Below are positions 50,641-63,849 of a stretch of 64,000 nucleotides of DNA, piece by piece (position 1 is the first letter of the stretch; each line of letters starts with the position of its first letter). Position numbers and translations under genes: made by a program. The stretch is taken from positions 6,616,727 through 6,680,726 of the forward strand of contig NC_051123.1 in NCBI RefSeq assembly GCF_014839805.1. Direction: 5' to 3'. The stretch comes from Manduca sexta (Eukaryota; Arthropoda; Insecta; Lepidoptera; Sphingidae). The notes under the pieces were generated by a model, which worked only from the letters and a program-made list of their open reading frames with translations, searched no databases and was not told the origin of the DNA.

Positions 50641-53277
50641 AATATTATTCATAAATAAAATTATTATTAATGTTATAAAGGCAAAAGTAATTATGTCCGC
50701 CTGTTGGGCATACACACCTAAATCATTAATATATTTTTTAATTTTTGGTCAGTAATAATTTTGTGCCCGAGAAAAATATGGACTACTCCGTTGAAAAATT
50801 TGTCACTAAGCAAAAGCTAGTATTATATACAGAGACCGTTTCTAGGTTAGTACCATGTAAATACGTAGCTAATTAATGGATAAGGTAATTCTATGTGGTT
50901 ATAACGCTTCTACAAACCTCAATGGTGCGTTGATTTCCTCGTTATTATTTTCTTTACATTAACTTTGTGGAAACGAGGTCGTGAGTAATCAGTTCTTGGT
51001 AAACCAATGTTACATGAATAATAAGGACACTTTAAAATCAAATATAATGATGAAAATATAGATTACTACTAAACTTTTTTGTGTAATGATTCACTAAATA
51101 TACTTGACTTTTAGTTTTGTAGAGTTTCAACTGTTAAAAAAGTAGGTAAACAAAATCAAAAATCACATTTTATAATATTCGATGCATTGGTATTTACTAT
51201 TAAAACAAATAACTTTTTATTACAAACTAATTAATAATAATGGTCTTCTACAACACCGAAGAGGCGCCAGATAAATAAATTAAAATGGTTATTCTGAACA
51301 AAGTTGCGTTTTCATTATTTTTTGAGTCGCGATTACTGAAAATATAATATACACGAAGAACGAGATAAGAATATACATTATTCACGTCTATTTCAATTAC
51401 ATTCCTAAGGGTAAAATTTAATTATTTTAATGTTGTTTACTTTTCTAATGATACACATAAATTGGTCAGAGTTCGCTTGAGTATGGTTACTATCAATACG
51501 AGTTGTATATATCAAGCAATTTATATTACGTTGTATAGAAATAGAGTAGCTATATTCACGCAACACTCAAATGTCGGTAAAATAGGCATATTTACCTCGA
51601 AGATTGCGTCTGTGGCCTATTTACCACGCATTACCTTTGAAATAGTGATACGGTGCTGCGGTCTTACTCAGATGAGGATTACCGGGTGTCATGCAGTTGT
51701 TTTTAGTTCTGAAGTTTACTTTAATGAAGAGCAAAGACAGCATGAGCAGGGATCTCTGAAATGAATCCTCATCTACCGCTTAAGAATTTCCACACCGCTT
51801 AATGGACGCGTTTCTGACCTTTTAGAGGAGAAATAGGGATTGAAGAATGGATGGAAGGATAAAAGAATGTATGAATGTATTTACATGTACCATCGTTGAT
51901 GCATAGCCTGAAACGTCAATGACATACTTGAACATACGTATTTCCTCTTTGCAATGAAGGTCATCCGCGCTATTAATATTTCACGTGCCGCTTTAGTTTC
52001 TCCACTTCCATGGTACAGATTTATTACATGATACCAAATGAGCATGCGCTATGAGTGCATCGAATATTCTATAACATATTGGTGTTGTGTATTGTGTAAC
52101 CGTGAAAGTAGCGTATTGTAATTCATCAAGCTGCATGGAGCAGGGCGCGTGTGCCGCGCATTCTTAGCGCGCCGCACATCGCTCGACGTATATTAATTTG
52201 ATGGCTTATTTAGATTCTAAAATTATCGTCAACTTCCCCATTTGGCACGGTGTTAACTGCTGATTGTTTTGACTGACATAATTTTTGTAGCCCTTGATGA
52301 ATCATGCAAGGTCCACGATGCATTTTGCCAAAAATACACAGGCAATGCAAGAGCGGTATGAAAGCGGTACGTCACGCACACAAACTGCATAATGTACATA
52401 TTACCTTATCATTAGAGTTTCATCTTGCTGCTCATTCCCGTAATCTGATTTTATTCTCATGACGTGACATTAAACCACTTTTATTCTTATTCGTGACATT
52501 TTTAATAATACGGAAACAGTTAGTAATTTCAATATTAAAGTGTCCCTCCGCCGCAGTGAATGAAGATCTGATAGCAGTCCGGAAAAACGTATTGTCAGCA
52601 CACCCCTTCAGAGTACGCGCAGGTAATAATGATGAATGTTTTAGATGGTGCCGTGACGTGCTTTGGTTAGTTCACGATTACTTAACGGACGAAACGCAGA
52701 CGTAACCCATTACATACCGCTCGTAACACAGGCACGTATCGAAAATACTCACGTTTGTTTTAAATGAAACGTATGTTTCACATTGGTTTGATTAATCATT
52801 TAATCGATTTGTATCTGTTTTTATCCATCCTGCGTTCAACTGCCCCTACTGTCTTAAATGCCTGCTATATAAAAAAAAAATCATCGGTGGACGTCCTACT
52901 GGACTTAGCTGCACACTTTGAGATCACAGACAAACAAATCACTTAATTGAAGCCGAAAGGTTATTCGGCGAGTATAAATCATTTAAAAATACTTGGATAA
53001 AGAACGGTTTCAGTTATAGTATAGAATTATTAATAGTTAATGAGGTGTCTTCATGCATGTAACATAATAGTTATAATTTATACTTCCTCCCTCAGAATTT
53101 CCTCGACAATGTTAGAGTATAGTAGTCGTCTACAACTACATACACAATATTAAATCTACGGAGTTACCCTGATATTTTATTACGTGGATGAAATAATGAA
53201 GAATAATATATTAACAAATATCAATAGCGTCGTCAAACCTGATTTATAAATAATCATAATACCAACCCAGTATATAT

Positions 53278-53540
53278 CGTTCCACTACAGGCTTTCTTGA
53301 CTACTGAGAGGTTTTAGATCTTATCCATCTCGCTAGATTAGCGCGAGTTGGCAGACTTACATATCTAAGAAATTCTAATGTAAAACTCTTAATGTACGTT
53401 TCCTCACGATGTTTTCCTTCGCCGCTAAAGCGAACGATGATTGATAACATGAATGCGAATATCTAGATATGTATCTTAGGTTTCGAACCAACGGACCTTT
53501 GTCTCGGCAGTCCGCTCCATTACCAAGTTGGCTGTCCTGG
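53278..53540 (-). mobile_element. tRNA-derived SINE, minus orientation
   Basis: In reverse complement it has a tRNA-like head (TGGTAATGGAGCGG, then GGTTCGAAACC at about 53479-53489), the body motif GGCGAAGGAAAACATCGTGA and an end resembling CCTCTCAGTAGT. It is the same family as the plus-strand copy at 53873-54186. Confidence 0.7.
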
Positions 53541-53872
53541 ACCCTTAATTCAGTCATACCAAATAATTACCATTAATAGAAAATTTATTATACTTGCATA
53601 CAATCGGCTATGATACCTCAGTTCCTTGTTCACAAAATACTAGCCGTGCCAGATATTTAAATGTCAATTAGGAAGTAATGGACAAAATATTTTAATCTAG
53701 ACTCGAATATTTTTGCTATACTGCGCACAATTTTAATTTCGACGCTATCATAATATCAGAATTAATTATACAGTCTCAGATTTCCGACATGACATGATGA
53801 CTCTTTATTGATGACAAATGTCGTTTTTATTACCTTTTAAGGCACTTATAATTTAATCTCAATAACCTAAAA

Positions 53873-54186
53873 GAGCGGCGATAGCCTAGTTCTGTGTGGA
53901 ATGGACTGCCACAACGGATGTCCGCAGGTTCAAATCCCAAGGGCATACACCTCTGACGTTTCTAAAATCATGTGTGTATTCTTTGTGAATTTATCGTTCG
54001 CTTTAATGGTGAAGGAAAACATCGTGAGGAAACCTGCACATCTGAGAAGTTCTGTATAGGAATTTCGAAGGTGTGTGAAGTCTACCAATCCGCACTAGGC
54101 CAGCGTGGTGGACTAAGACCTAATCCCTCTCAGTAGTAGAGGAGGCCCGTGCTCAGCAGTGGGCAAAGTATATAATACAGGCTGAT
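53873..54186 (+). mobile_element. tRNA-derived SINE, plus orientation
   Basis: It starts GAGCGGCGATAGCCTAG, has a B-box-like GGTTCAAATCCC near 53927, the family motif GGTGAAGGAAAACATCGTGA, and a 3' part with CCCTCTCAGTAGTAGAGGAG. It ends about 310 bases before the first visible ANKFY1 exon. Confidence 0.8.
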
Positions 54187-54496
54187 AATATTATTTTTTT
54201 TTAACCTAAAATAAATCCAATAATATATTATGTGGTATATTATTACTTGTTGAAGATTGTGTCACTGGTATCTGATCCCTAAGGTGTTTATAATTTACTA
54301 GCTTTTGATCGTGGCTCTGTTCGCGTGAACACCGCACTTAAGGTTCTAAAGAACCTATCTACATCAAGCCATAAAAGTGTTCAATCCGTTGCTCCACTGC
54401 TGCAATTTTAAAACAATTTAAACAAGTCACAAACACAAATTCCCCATTCATAATATTAATACATACATATATTAATCAATAACAAATTTGTTCCAG

Positions 54497-57400
54497 ATGA
54501 CAGATATAGTGAACGCGATGTCATCACGGGGTGAACTTCCGTTAGAGCTGGCCCTGCGCGGACGCAGCTCGTCCATAGCGACGACTCTGTTGCAACACTG
54601 CGCTGACGCAGACGCGAGGGGCCCTCGCGGCAGGACTCTACTGCACAGGGCTATCGATGCACGAGATGCATTTTCGGCCAAGTTCCTCGTCACCAATGGT
54701 GCGGACCCCAATCTCACCACAAAGTAAGTCATCTGTCCAATTCCTACAAAAAATATAGCAACGTATACTGTAATTCTATAAAGAAAATATTGAAACGCTT
54801 TTAAAATCGGCGATCGACCTGTTACTGTTATATAAAGGTAGGGTGTATACATATACTTGCATAAGTGACCAAATTTGCAAAACAAGCTTAGGTTTATGCC
54901 AGCAATGAGCAAGCCTAAACCTAAAATCGCTATGACCCCTGTTATAATGCTCTACTAAAGCTGCAGACTGATTAATAGTTTAATGAACACAGCATAGATT
55001 TCATTGTTTGCTTGACACATTTCTTTGCAGAGAAGAGAGCGACACAGCTTTACATCTCATAGCATCACTAACGGCCAGCTCGTGCGATGAAGAAACGATG
55101 GAACAAATGGCGGAAATCGCTGAAGTAATGATACAGAAAGGCGCAGATATAAACAGACAGAATAGGAAAGGATTGTGAGTATGAAACAAGTTATTTTCTA
55201 CCGTTATTATATGTGTTATAAATATTGCTATTGCAACAGTATAAACGATGCTGCTTAAAGAAGATATAAGAGTGTTTATTATTACAATCGTTATTGGTAT
55301 TCTGATATTTGCCAAAATATAAAGATTACAATATTAACTATAGAATGTCAGAATCTTTTAAAATATTGGAAGAATTTTTGCTCTAACGAGAAATCCAGAA
55401 TGTATAAAGTTTGGGGTTTTTTTCTGTATAAGTCAAATTTCATAGTGAGTTTCATAATAACAGTAATTGCCTTCGAATTGACAGCGAAAATGAACGAATC
55501 AGAATAAAGTATGTTTGTCATGCTTACAAATAAATTGTGATTGGTTTATTCTTGACATCCCTTTGTACTAGAAATCGGTCGATAAAGACTATTATGCAGT
55601 GAATGTAAAGATTTGGATATAGTACAATGGTACAACCCGTGCTATAGACGTTCGTAGAATACTTAAAAACGGGTCAACGAACGATTCGTTGGAAATATCA
55701 GGAAGTAATAGCAATTGCATGTGCATTGTAAGGAGTTGGTAATGTTTGTATTTAATAGGATAGCCATCGCTGTTCAATTCTATTGCAGTTGTTGGTCAGT
55801 GAGTTTATATATGGAAAAAAAATGCACATATATAATAAAAAAAATCAAGCGTCGCCGTTTGGGCTCGTTTAGATTGTATACAAATATGTCTTCAATGTGG
55901 CCCTACCACAGTAAATTGCCATCAGAAAAAAAAACATTTTGTAACTAATTATAGTATACAGGGTAATTTTGATATTGCGTTGCTGAATGAAACAAAATAC
56001 TTATATTCTTGAAAATTACAGTTTACAATAAGTAACTGGTAGATGTTAAATAAAAAAATTCTATCTTCAGAAAAAAATAAATATCAATAAAACGTAACTT
56101 TAGATTTACACAACCTTGTGTCATAACTATGTCTCTAAGAGATTTTTTCGTAGCGGCAACGTAACACTTTTAGTTAAAAATACTCGCATTTTCATATTCG
56201 CACAAAACTACAAAATGGTAAATAAATCAGAAAAGTAAACTGGGATTATTGATTTCTGTAATTTAAAAACATACATAACTTACTTTAAAAACCATCAGAA
56301 GAGTCATAAATGTATATAATTCCAGCACACCACTCCACCAAGCTGTGATATCAAGAAACATGAGGATATTCGACTTGTTACTGAAACAACCAACGCTGGA
56401 CACGAACCTGAGAACACTGAACGACGAGCACCCGCCCCTATACTACGCCCTCGTCGACGACAGACGAGCTTCAATCTCGTCAAGCGAGACTTTAGTCATG
56501 AACGGTTCGAATCCCTTCGACACGCCTGTGACGAATAAGAACGCGTTTACCGAAGACCCAGTGGAAGGGAAGACGGAAAGTGTCGTCGAAAGAGGGTTTG
56601 CGGCGAAACTGTTGGAGAAGGGATGTCAGCCTAACCCGACGTATTCTGGATCTGGAGACAGTTTGCTGCACATACTGGCTCAGGGGTGGTTTGAAGTATG
56701 TTATATTTGTCTGCGTGCAATTAAGTTTAAATAAGTGTGGGTTCTTGGGAAGTGTAGGTTGATTGGTGGTCTTTGTGGCTTTCTAAGGTCCTCCGCATAG
56801 AACTGACCGGTGGTTCATGATGCCTGATGATAACACTCAGTTTACACAGGCCTTAGTTACGTATCAATCGCACATAGTCAGTGTAGTTACGTTCTGGTGA
56901 TTTGCTTATTTCATCATCATCATTTCAGCCAGGAAACGTCAACTGCTGGACATAGGCCTCCCCCATTGAGCGCCATGAGGAATTTGCTTCGTTATTTTTA
57001 AAGAATTCCGGTTTATAAGATCCAGTGTAATCAGTAGGAATTATGATACATATTCGTCTCTTTATAAAGATGTACGTAAAATATTTATTTACTCAAAAAC
57101 TAGACACAGAAGCAGCGAGCTAATCTTTATTTTCACTCCAGGATTCAGCAGTGTTCCTAACCACTCACTTGAACGGCGAGTTGAACCACACCAACGAGGC
57201 CGGCTTGACCGCTCTGCACGCGGCTTGTGCCAACGGACTGGCTCGACTCACTACCGCGTTACTGGAGAACGGCGCACGACCGAACTTGCAGACGTCATAT
57301 GGTGAACAGGAGGACACTGTTTATAGGTAAGATTAGTATTGAATTTAATAAATAGAAAAAAATAAGTTCAGTATACACATAAAAGGTAATTCACTATACA

Positions 57401-60400
57401 ATTTGCGGATGATTTTAATTTGTATCGCGTATAAAAATGACACCACACGGGCCATGTTTTACATCTTAGAGTGAAAGGGTCAGAACTGTATACATAATTG
57501 TCGAGTATATGTCATTTTAAACTAGCTTCTGCTCGCGACTCGCATGATAGGCCTTTTCCCGATATAAAAGTCTCATAGCACTTTTACGTGGGTAAAAAGC
57601 CTATATCAATTATAGTAATGAAATGCTCAAAATCTTCACACACTTTCACATCATATATTTCATTATTCTTGTGGTTTTAGTAACGATTAAAACATGTTTT
57701 AGACAAACGCCATTACATCTCGCAGTATTAAACAATCATGAAGGCGCGGTACTGGCGATCATTGAGCACAAGAAGCTGGTCGAGAAGGGAGACCTTCCCT
57801 CCACGGACCGTAGCAATGTCAGCTTAGTGCCCAACCTGAACCTTAAGAACTCAGAGGGAGATACAGCTGTCAGTCTAGCGCTTACTGAAGGTAAGAACGC
57901 AGAATGCTTGTAAGACATTTCAATTACTAACATACATAAGTGGTTTGAGCAGTTTATGAAGAAACGATAAGTGGAACCAAAGTAATATTTATTGCTATCG
58001 ATCGAGAGATACCTCTGGTATCTCTGGTTAGTAGGTATCCCTAGCTGTGTACCACTTTTCAACACAATTAATTGCTACAAATAATAGAAGCTTTTATAGA
58101 AAATGAAGTATATCATAGACATCATAAAACATGAATAACCAAATTACCCTCATTTACAGGACACAAGAACTTAGTGGCTCCGTTGATCGAAGGTGGCTCT
58201 GATCCCAATATACGCAATGGGAAAGGCTTTACTCTGTTACACCAAGCTATTGTCGAGGAAGATTCTAGAACCGCCATCTACTTATTAGATCATGGCGCTG
58301 ACATGAATGCTTTGTAAGTGTGATACATATTTTTGTTAATTTACCATACGTGTACCGCGCTCTAGTTGTATATCTTTGAACTACACAAATATAATGCTAC
58401 TTATTATGCCTCTAGTTATACCAACAATAGGAAATAATGTTTTTATAACTTATAATGCATAAACAAAAATAATACTAAAAGTAACCTCCTTGTATATTCC
58501 TCATTGCAGGACGGAAGCAGGCGAAACGCCATTGCAACTGGCAATACATTGCCGTTTAGGTTTGGTCGTGGAAGCGTTGTGTGTACGCGGTGTGGATATG
58601 AGCCGGTTGGACGCGAACGGCGTTCCTCCATTGTGGGCTGCTTTGGACTCTGGACAAGAGGAAGTTGCCAGCGTAAGTTGAGCTTTAATGACATTGGGAT
58701 ATATTTTGATAACTGCATCAATAGAGTCGTTTTTATAGTGACATTGCTGTTTGATAGTCTAATATATTTATTCCATTATTAAACTTCCTCGTTATAGAGG
58801 TGATATTGTTAACTGTAAAAATGTCATTTTTGCCAATATAAATTCAACCATATTGTTTAGAGCATAAACTTCAATTTTAAACCCCATTTTAGATCCTCGT
58901 AAGAAACGGCGCAGACGCAGATTGTTGGGGGACTGGTCCCGACGGATGTCTGCAGACTTTGTTACATAAGTAAGCATTTATTTAGCGACAGAATTTACAC
59001 ATTTTCGATAAGCATTATCTTTATAAAGTATTCGCTGAGACTCGCAGAGCTTCATTGCTCAGTGTCAAAAATTATAGCTTTTAATATAAAGTGTTGATTG
59101 ACAAGCGCCGATAAATATTTTTTAGTATTACCCACGTTGTTGTATATGTAAAAGTATTAATGTGCAAAATGTTGACGGCAGGGCTATAGACGAGAACAAG
59201 GAAACATTAGCGACATTCTTAATCCGGTCGGGTTGCGACGTGGAGTCGCCGCGGCGGCTCGGGGCGGCGGGCGAGGGCGCCGACATCGCCGGCGAGAAGC
59301 AGACGCCGCTGCATCTGTGCTGCACGTGGGGGCTCACCGATGTTATACAGGTATTTTTTTTACTAGATTTTTTAAAGCAATGGAAATGTGTTTTATTCAA
59401 CCACTTGTATATGTCGATAGATATAAAATGTCGCTTTTTTCTAGACACTCCTAGAACACGGTGCTAACATAAACTCCAAGGACTCTGAAGGAAAGACGCC
59501 GCTTCACATCGCAATAGAGAACCAGCACGCAGCGATCATCACACTACTCCTGTCGCAGCCCGATATAGACTTATCAGCTAGAGATAATAAAGGCGTGTCG
59601 CCCTTCGCCGCCGCGCTCATAGCAAGAAATAATAAAGCCGCGCAAGCTATACTCGAGAAGAATCCTAAGGCAGCTGAACAGGTGTAAATCAATACTTAAA
59701 TATATAATTATTCAATACCGATAAAATATTGTTGATATGAAAAGTCGTAACTTAATTCAGAAAATACTTTCTTTGTGTTAATCATTGGTTGCCGTAATAA
59801 GAAATGTTGATAGAAAAATAGTACGTACGTTCGATTGTAAAATATTTTATTTTTAGGTGGACAAAAAAGGTCGTAACTTCCTGCACGTCGCGATTCAGAC
59901 GTGCGACATGGAGAGCGTAATGTTCCTGCTGTCCGTCGAGGTGGACGTGAACTCGCGCGTGCAGGACTCCACGCTAACGCCGCCGCTGCACCTGGCGGCC
60001 GCCGCGGGGAACGAAGTGTTGCTGCGGAGTTTGCTGTTGGCCGGCGCTCGGCCCAATGACAGGGACGCTCACAAGTGAGTTTAACTATTGTATTCGTTTG
60101 GTAAGTTGTTCGTTCCGTGAAGGTGTCGATAATTTTGAACGGGACCAATATCGATATTGTATAATAGAAAGACCGATTTTAAACAAGAAGTTAAGAAAAA
60201 ATCTATGTGAAACATTCTTGGCTGTCAGCGTTTCAGACATATATTATTCTGATTACCGACTATAAATTATATTTTTTGGTCGATGTATCACAATATCGAG
60301 CTTGAGAGGCATCGGCCTCTAGAAACCTTACTTTAAAAAAGTTAGAATGGTTATTTTATCGAAGCATACATTTAGGTATATTTTAAAACCATAATTACAT

Positions 60401-60672
60401 GAGTATACTATAATTAGACCTGATGCGAAGAGAGCACAATATAAATTTGAAGTGAGAGCGTGTTGCGCGCAGACGCACGGCGTTACACGTGGCGGCGGGC
60501 GCGGGGCACGCGGCCATCGTGTCGGCGCTGGTGAGCGGCGGCGCGGAGTTCGGCGCCGTGGACGCGGCGGGCGACAACGCGCTGCACGTCGCCGCGCGCG
60601 ACGGACACGCCGCCGCCGCGCGCGCGCTGCTCGCCGACACCGAGATCGACGCCGCCGCCACCAACCTCAAGG
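54497..60672 (+). CDS. ANKFY1: ANKFY1 (rabankyrin-5) middle portion, 12 exons, partial at both ends
   Basis: Exons are 54497-54723, 55031-55174, 56326-56695, 57142-57326, 57703-57890, 58160-58313, 58510-58672, 58893-58969, 59182-59350, 59445-59681, 59857-60074 and 60473-60672, 2,332 nt (777 codons plus one base). All have GT-AG borders and phases that join without a break. The protein is a chain of ankyrin repeats (TLLHRAI, TALHLIA, TPLHQAV, TALHAAC, TPLHLAV, TLLHQAI, TPLQLAI, TPLHIAI, TALHVAA). It also has ANKFY1-diagnostic stretches: SIATTL, GPDGCLQTLLHKAIDEN, FLIRSGCDVESPR, VDKKGRNFLHVAIQ and NSRVQD. It corresponds to roughly residues 245-1025 of the ~1,170-aa vertebrate protein. Family knowledge: a Rab5 and PI3P effector on early endosomes and macropinosomes, with an N-terminal BTB and C-terminal FYVE domain. 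Neither is in the window. The ATG at 54497 follows an acceptor (TTCCAG) and is probably internal. Confidence 0.95.
56911..56975 (+). repeat. SINE-like fragment in an ANKFY1 intron
   Basis: The segment contains TGCTGGACATAGGCCTCCCC, a block common in lepidopteran short interspersed repeats. A related block is at 46155-46175 in the Harbinger-like element. Confidence 0.5.
57522..57625 (+). repeat. Dispersed repeat fragment in an ANKFY1 intron
   Basis: It starts CTAGCTTCTGCTCGCGACTC and is a short 5' piece of the same style as the copy at 17468. A still shorter piece is at 54298-54340 (CTAGCTTTTGATCGTGG). Confidence 0.45.
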
Positions 60673-63600
60673 GTACACACTACACACTACACACTACCTA
60701 CACGTACAACGCGCTGCACGTCGCCGCGCGCGACGGACACGCCGCCGCCGCGCGCGCTGCTCGCCGACACCGAGATCGACGCCGCCGCCACCAACCTCAA
60801 GGGTACACACTACACACTACACACTACCTACACGTACAACGCGCTGCACGTCGCCGCGCGCGACGGACACGCCGCCGCCGCGCGAGCTGCTCGCCGACAC
60901 CGAGATCGACGCCGCCGCCACCAACCTCAAGGGTACACACTACACACTACACACTACCTACACGTACAACGCGCTGCACGTCGCCGCGCGCGACGGACAC
61001 CGCCGCCGCCGCGCGCGCTGCTCGCCGACACCGAGATCGACGCCGCCGCCACCAACCTCAAGGGTACACACTACACACTACACACTACCTACACGTACAA
61101 CGCGCTGCACGTCGCCGCGCGCGACGGACACCGCCGCCGCCGCGCGCTGCTCGCCGACACCGAGATCGACGCCGCCGCCACCAACCTCAAGGGTACACAC
61201 TACACACTACACACTACCTACACGTACAACGCGCTGCACGTCGCCGCGCGCTAAGGAAAACAACGCCGCCGCGCGCGCGCTGCTCGCCGACACCGAGATC
61301 GACGCCGCCGCCACCAACCTCAAGGGTACACACTACACACTACACACTACCTACACGTACAACGCGCTGCACGTCGCCGCGCGCGACGGACACGCCGCCG
61401 CCGCGCGCTGCTCGCCGACACCGAGATCGACGCCGCCGCCACCAACCTCAAGGGTACACACTACACACTACACACTACCTACACGTACAACGCGCTGCAC
61501 GTCGCCGCGCGCGACGGACACGCCGCCGCCGCGCGCGCGCTGCTCGCCGACACCGAGATCGACGCCGCCGCCACCAACCTCAAGGGTACACACTACACAC
61601 TACACACTACCTACACGTACAACGCGCTGCACGTCGCCGCGCGCGACGGACACGCCGCCGCCGCCGCGCGCTGCTCGCCGACACCGAGATCGACGCCGCC
61701 GCCACCAACCTCAAGGGTACACACTACACACTACACACTACCTACACGTACAACGCGCTGCACGTCGCCGCGCGCGACGGACACGCCGCCGCCGCTCGCT
61801 CTGTGCTCGCCGACACCGAGATCGACGCCGCCGCCACCAACCTCAAGGGTACACACTACACACTACACACTACCTACACGTACAACGCGCTGCACGTCGC
61901 CGCGCGCGACGGACACGCCGCCGCCGCGCGCCCTCTGCTCGCCGACACCGAGATCGACGCCGCCGCCACCAACCTCAAGGGTACACACTACACACTACAC
62001 ACTACCTACACGTACAACGCGCTGCACGTCGCCGCGCGCGACGGACACGCCGCCGCCGCGCGCGCGCTGCTCGCCGACACCGAGATCGACGCCGCCGCCA
62101 CCAACCTCAAGGGTACACACTACACACTACACACTACCTACACGTACAACGCGCTGCACGTCGCCGCGCGCGACGGACACGCCGCCGCCGCGCGCCGCCG
62201 CTCGCCGACACCGAGATCGACGCCGCCGCCACCAACCTCAAGGGTACACACTACACACTACACACTACCTACACGTACAACGCGCTGCACGTCGCCGCGC
62301 GCGACGGACACGCCGCCGCCGCGCACTGCTCGCCGACACCGAGATCGACGCCGCCGCCACCAACCTCAAGGGTACACACTACACACTACACACTACCTAC
62401 ACGTACAACGCGCTGCACGTCGCCGCGCGCGACGGACACGCCGCCGCCGCGCTGCTCGCCGACACCGAGATCGACGCCGCCGCCACCAACCTCAAGGGTA
62501 CACACTACACACTACACACTACCTACACGTACAACGCGCTGCACGTCGCCCCGAGCGAAGGACACGAAGACGCCGACTCACGCGCTGCTCGCCGACACCG
62601 AGATCGACGCCGCCGCCACCAACCTCAAGGGTACACACTACACACTACACACTACCTACACGTACAACGCGCTGCACGTCGCCGCGCGCGACGGACACGC
62701 CGCCGCCGCGCGCGCTGCTCGCCGACACCGAGATCGACGCCGCCGCCACCAACCTCAAGGGTACACACTACACACTACACACTACCTACACGTACAACGC
62801 GCTGCACGTCGCCGCGCGCGACGGACACTGCCGCCGCCGCGCGCCGCTGCTCGCCGACACCGAGATCGACGCCGCCGCCACCAACCTCAAGGGTACACAC
62901 TACACACTACACACTACCTACACGTACAACGCGCTGCACGTCGCCGCGCGCGACGGACACGCCGCCGCCGCGCGCTGCTCGCCGACACCGAGATCGACGC
63001 CGCCGCCACCAACCTCAAGGGTACACACTACACACTACACACTACCTACACGTACAACGCGCTGCACGTCGCCGCGCGCGACGGACACGCCGCCGCCGCG
63101 CGCTGCTCGCCGACACCGAGATCGACGCCGCCGCCACCAACCTCAAGGGTACACACTACACACTACACACTACCTACACGTACAACGCGCTGCACGTCGC
63201 CGCGCGCGACGGACACGCCGCCGCCGCGCGCGCTGCTCGCCGACACCGAGATCGACGCCGCCGCCACCAACCTCAAGGGTACACACTACACACTACACAC
63301 TACCTACACGTACAACGCGCTGCACGTCGCCGCGCGCGACGGACACGCCGCCGCCGCCGCGCTCTGCTCGCCGACACCGAGATCGACGCCGCCGCCACCA
63401 ACCTCAAGGGTACACACTACACACTACACACTACCTACACGTACAACGCGCTGCACGTCGCCGCGCGCGACGGACACGCCGCCGCCGCGCGCGCTGCTCG
63501 CCGACACCGAGATCGACGCCGCCGCCACCAACCTCAAGGGTACACACTACACACTACACACTACCTACACGTACAACGCGCTGCACGTCGCCGCGCGCGA

Positions 63601-63849
63601 CGGACACGCCGCCGCCGCGCGCGCGCTGCTCGCCGACACCGAGATCGACGCCGCCGCCACCAACCTCAAGGGTACACACTACACACTACACACTACCTAC
63701 ACGTACAACGCGCTGCACGTCGCCGCGCGCGACGGACACGCCGCCGCCGCGCGCTGCTCGCCGACACCGAGATCGACGCCGCCGCCACCAACCTCAAGGG
63801 TACACACTACACACTACACACTACCTACACGTACAACGCACTGCACGTC
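60576..63849 (+). repeat. ANKFY1 exon-donor minisatellite, ~25 units of ~130 bp
   Basis: The unit consists of ~96 bp of exon (NALHVAARDGHAAAARAL and on to NLK), the donor AAGG|GTACAC and ~36 bp of intron (three ACACACT-like repeats, then CTACACGTAC). The AAGGG|T signature recurs 25 times, first at 60669 and last at 63796. The mean period is 3,127/24 = 130 bp, and 132 bp (44 codons) fits the unit with the full GC tract. Units are almost identical apart from length changes in the (GCC)n(GC)n tract. Two units are scrambled there, at 61247-61275 and 62548-62582. The last copy is partial and merges into ordinary AT-rich intron at 63850. Confidence 0.95.

Larger units (their letters stand above)
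46872..54496. other. Gene desert upstream of the visible ANKFY1 exons
   Basis: It contains the duplicated segment at 48052-48188, a repeat head at 50436 and the opposed SINEs at 53278-54186. It may be an ANKFY1 intron, but no BTB-encoding exon was recognised. Confidence 0.45.

Noticed and set aside
52493..52705. Exon-like block with acceptor CCGCCGCAG and donor CGCAG|GTAATA
   Set aside because: The peptide (NEDLIAVRKNVLSAHPFRV) matches no recognised domain and does not fit the expected upstream ANKFY1 sequence.
54488..54727. Start of ANKFY1 at TTG 54488 or ATG 54497
   Set aside because: TTCCAG directly before 54497 is a good acceptor and the protein here aligns to the interior of the family. 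It is kept as an internal exon.
60576..63849. Regularly spaced repeats suggesting a CRISPR array
   Set aside because: Repeats and spacers are both identical from unit to unit, the unit contains eukaryotic coding sequence and a splice donor, and the genome is animal.
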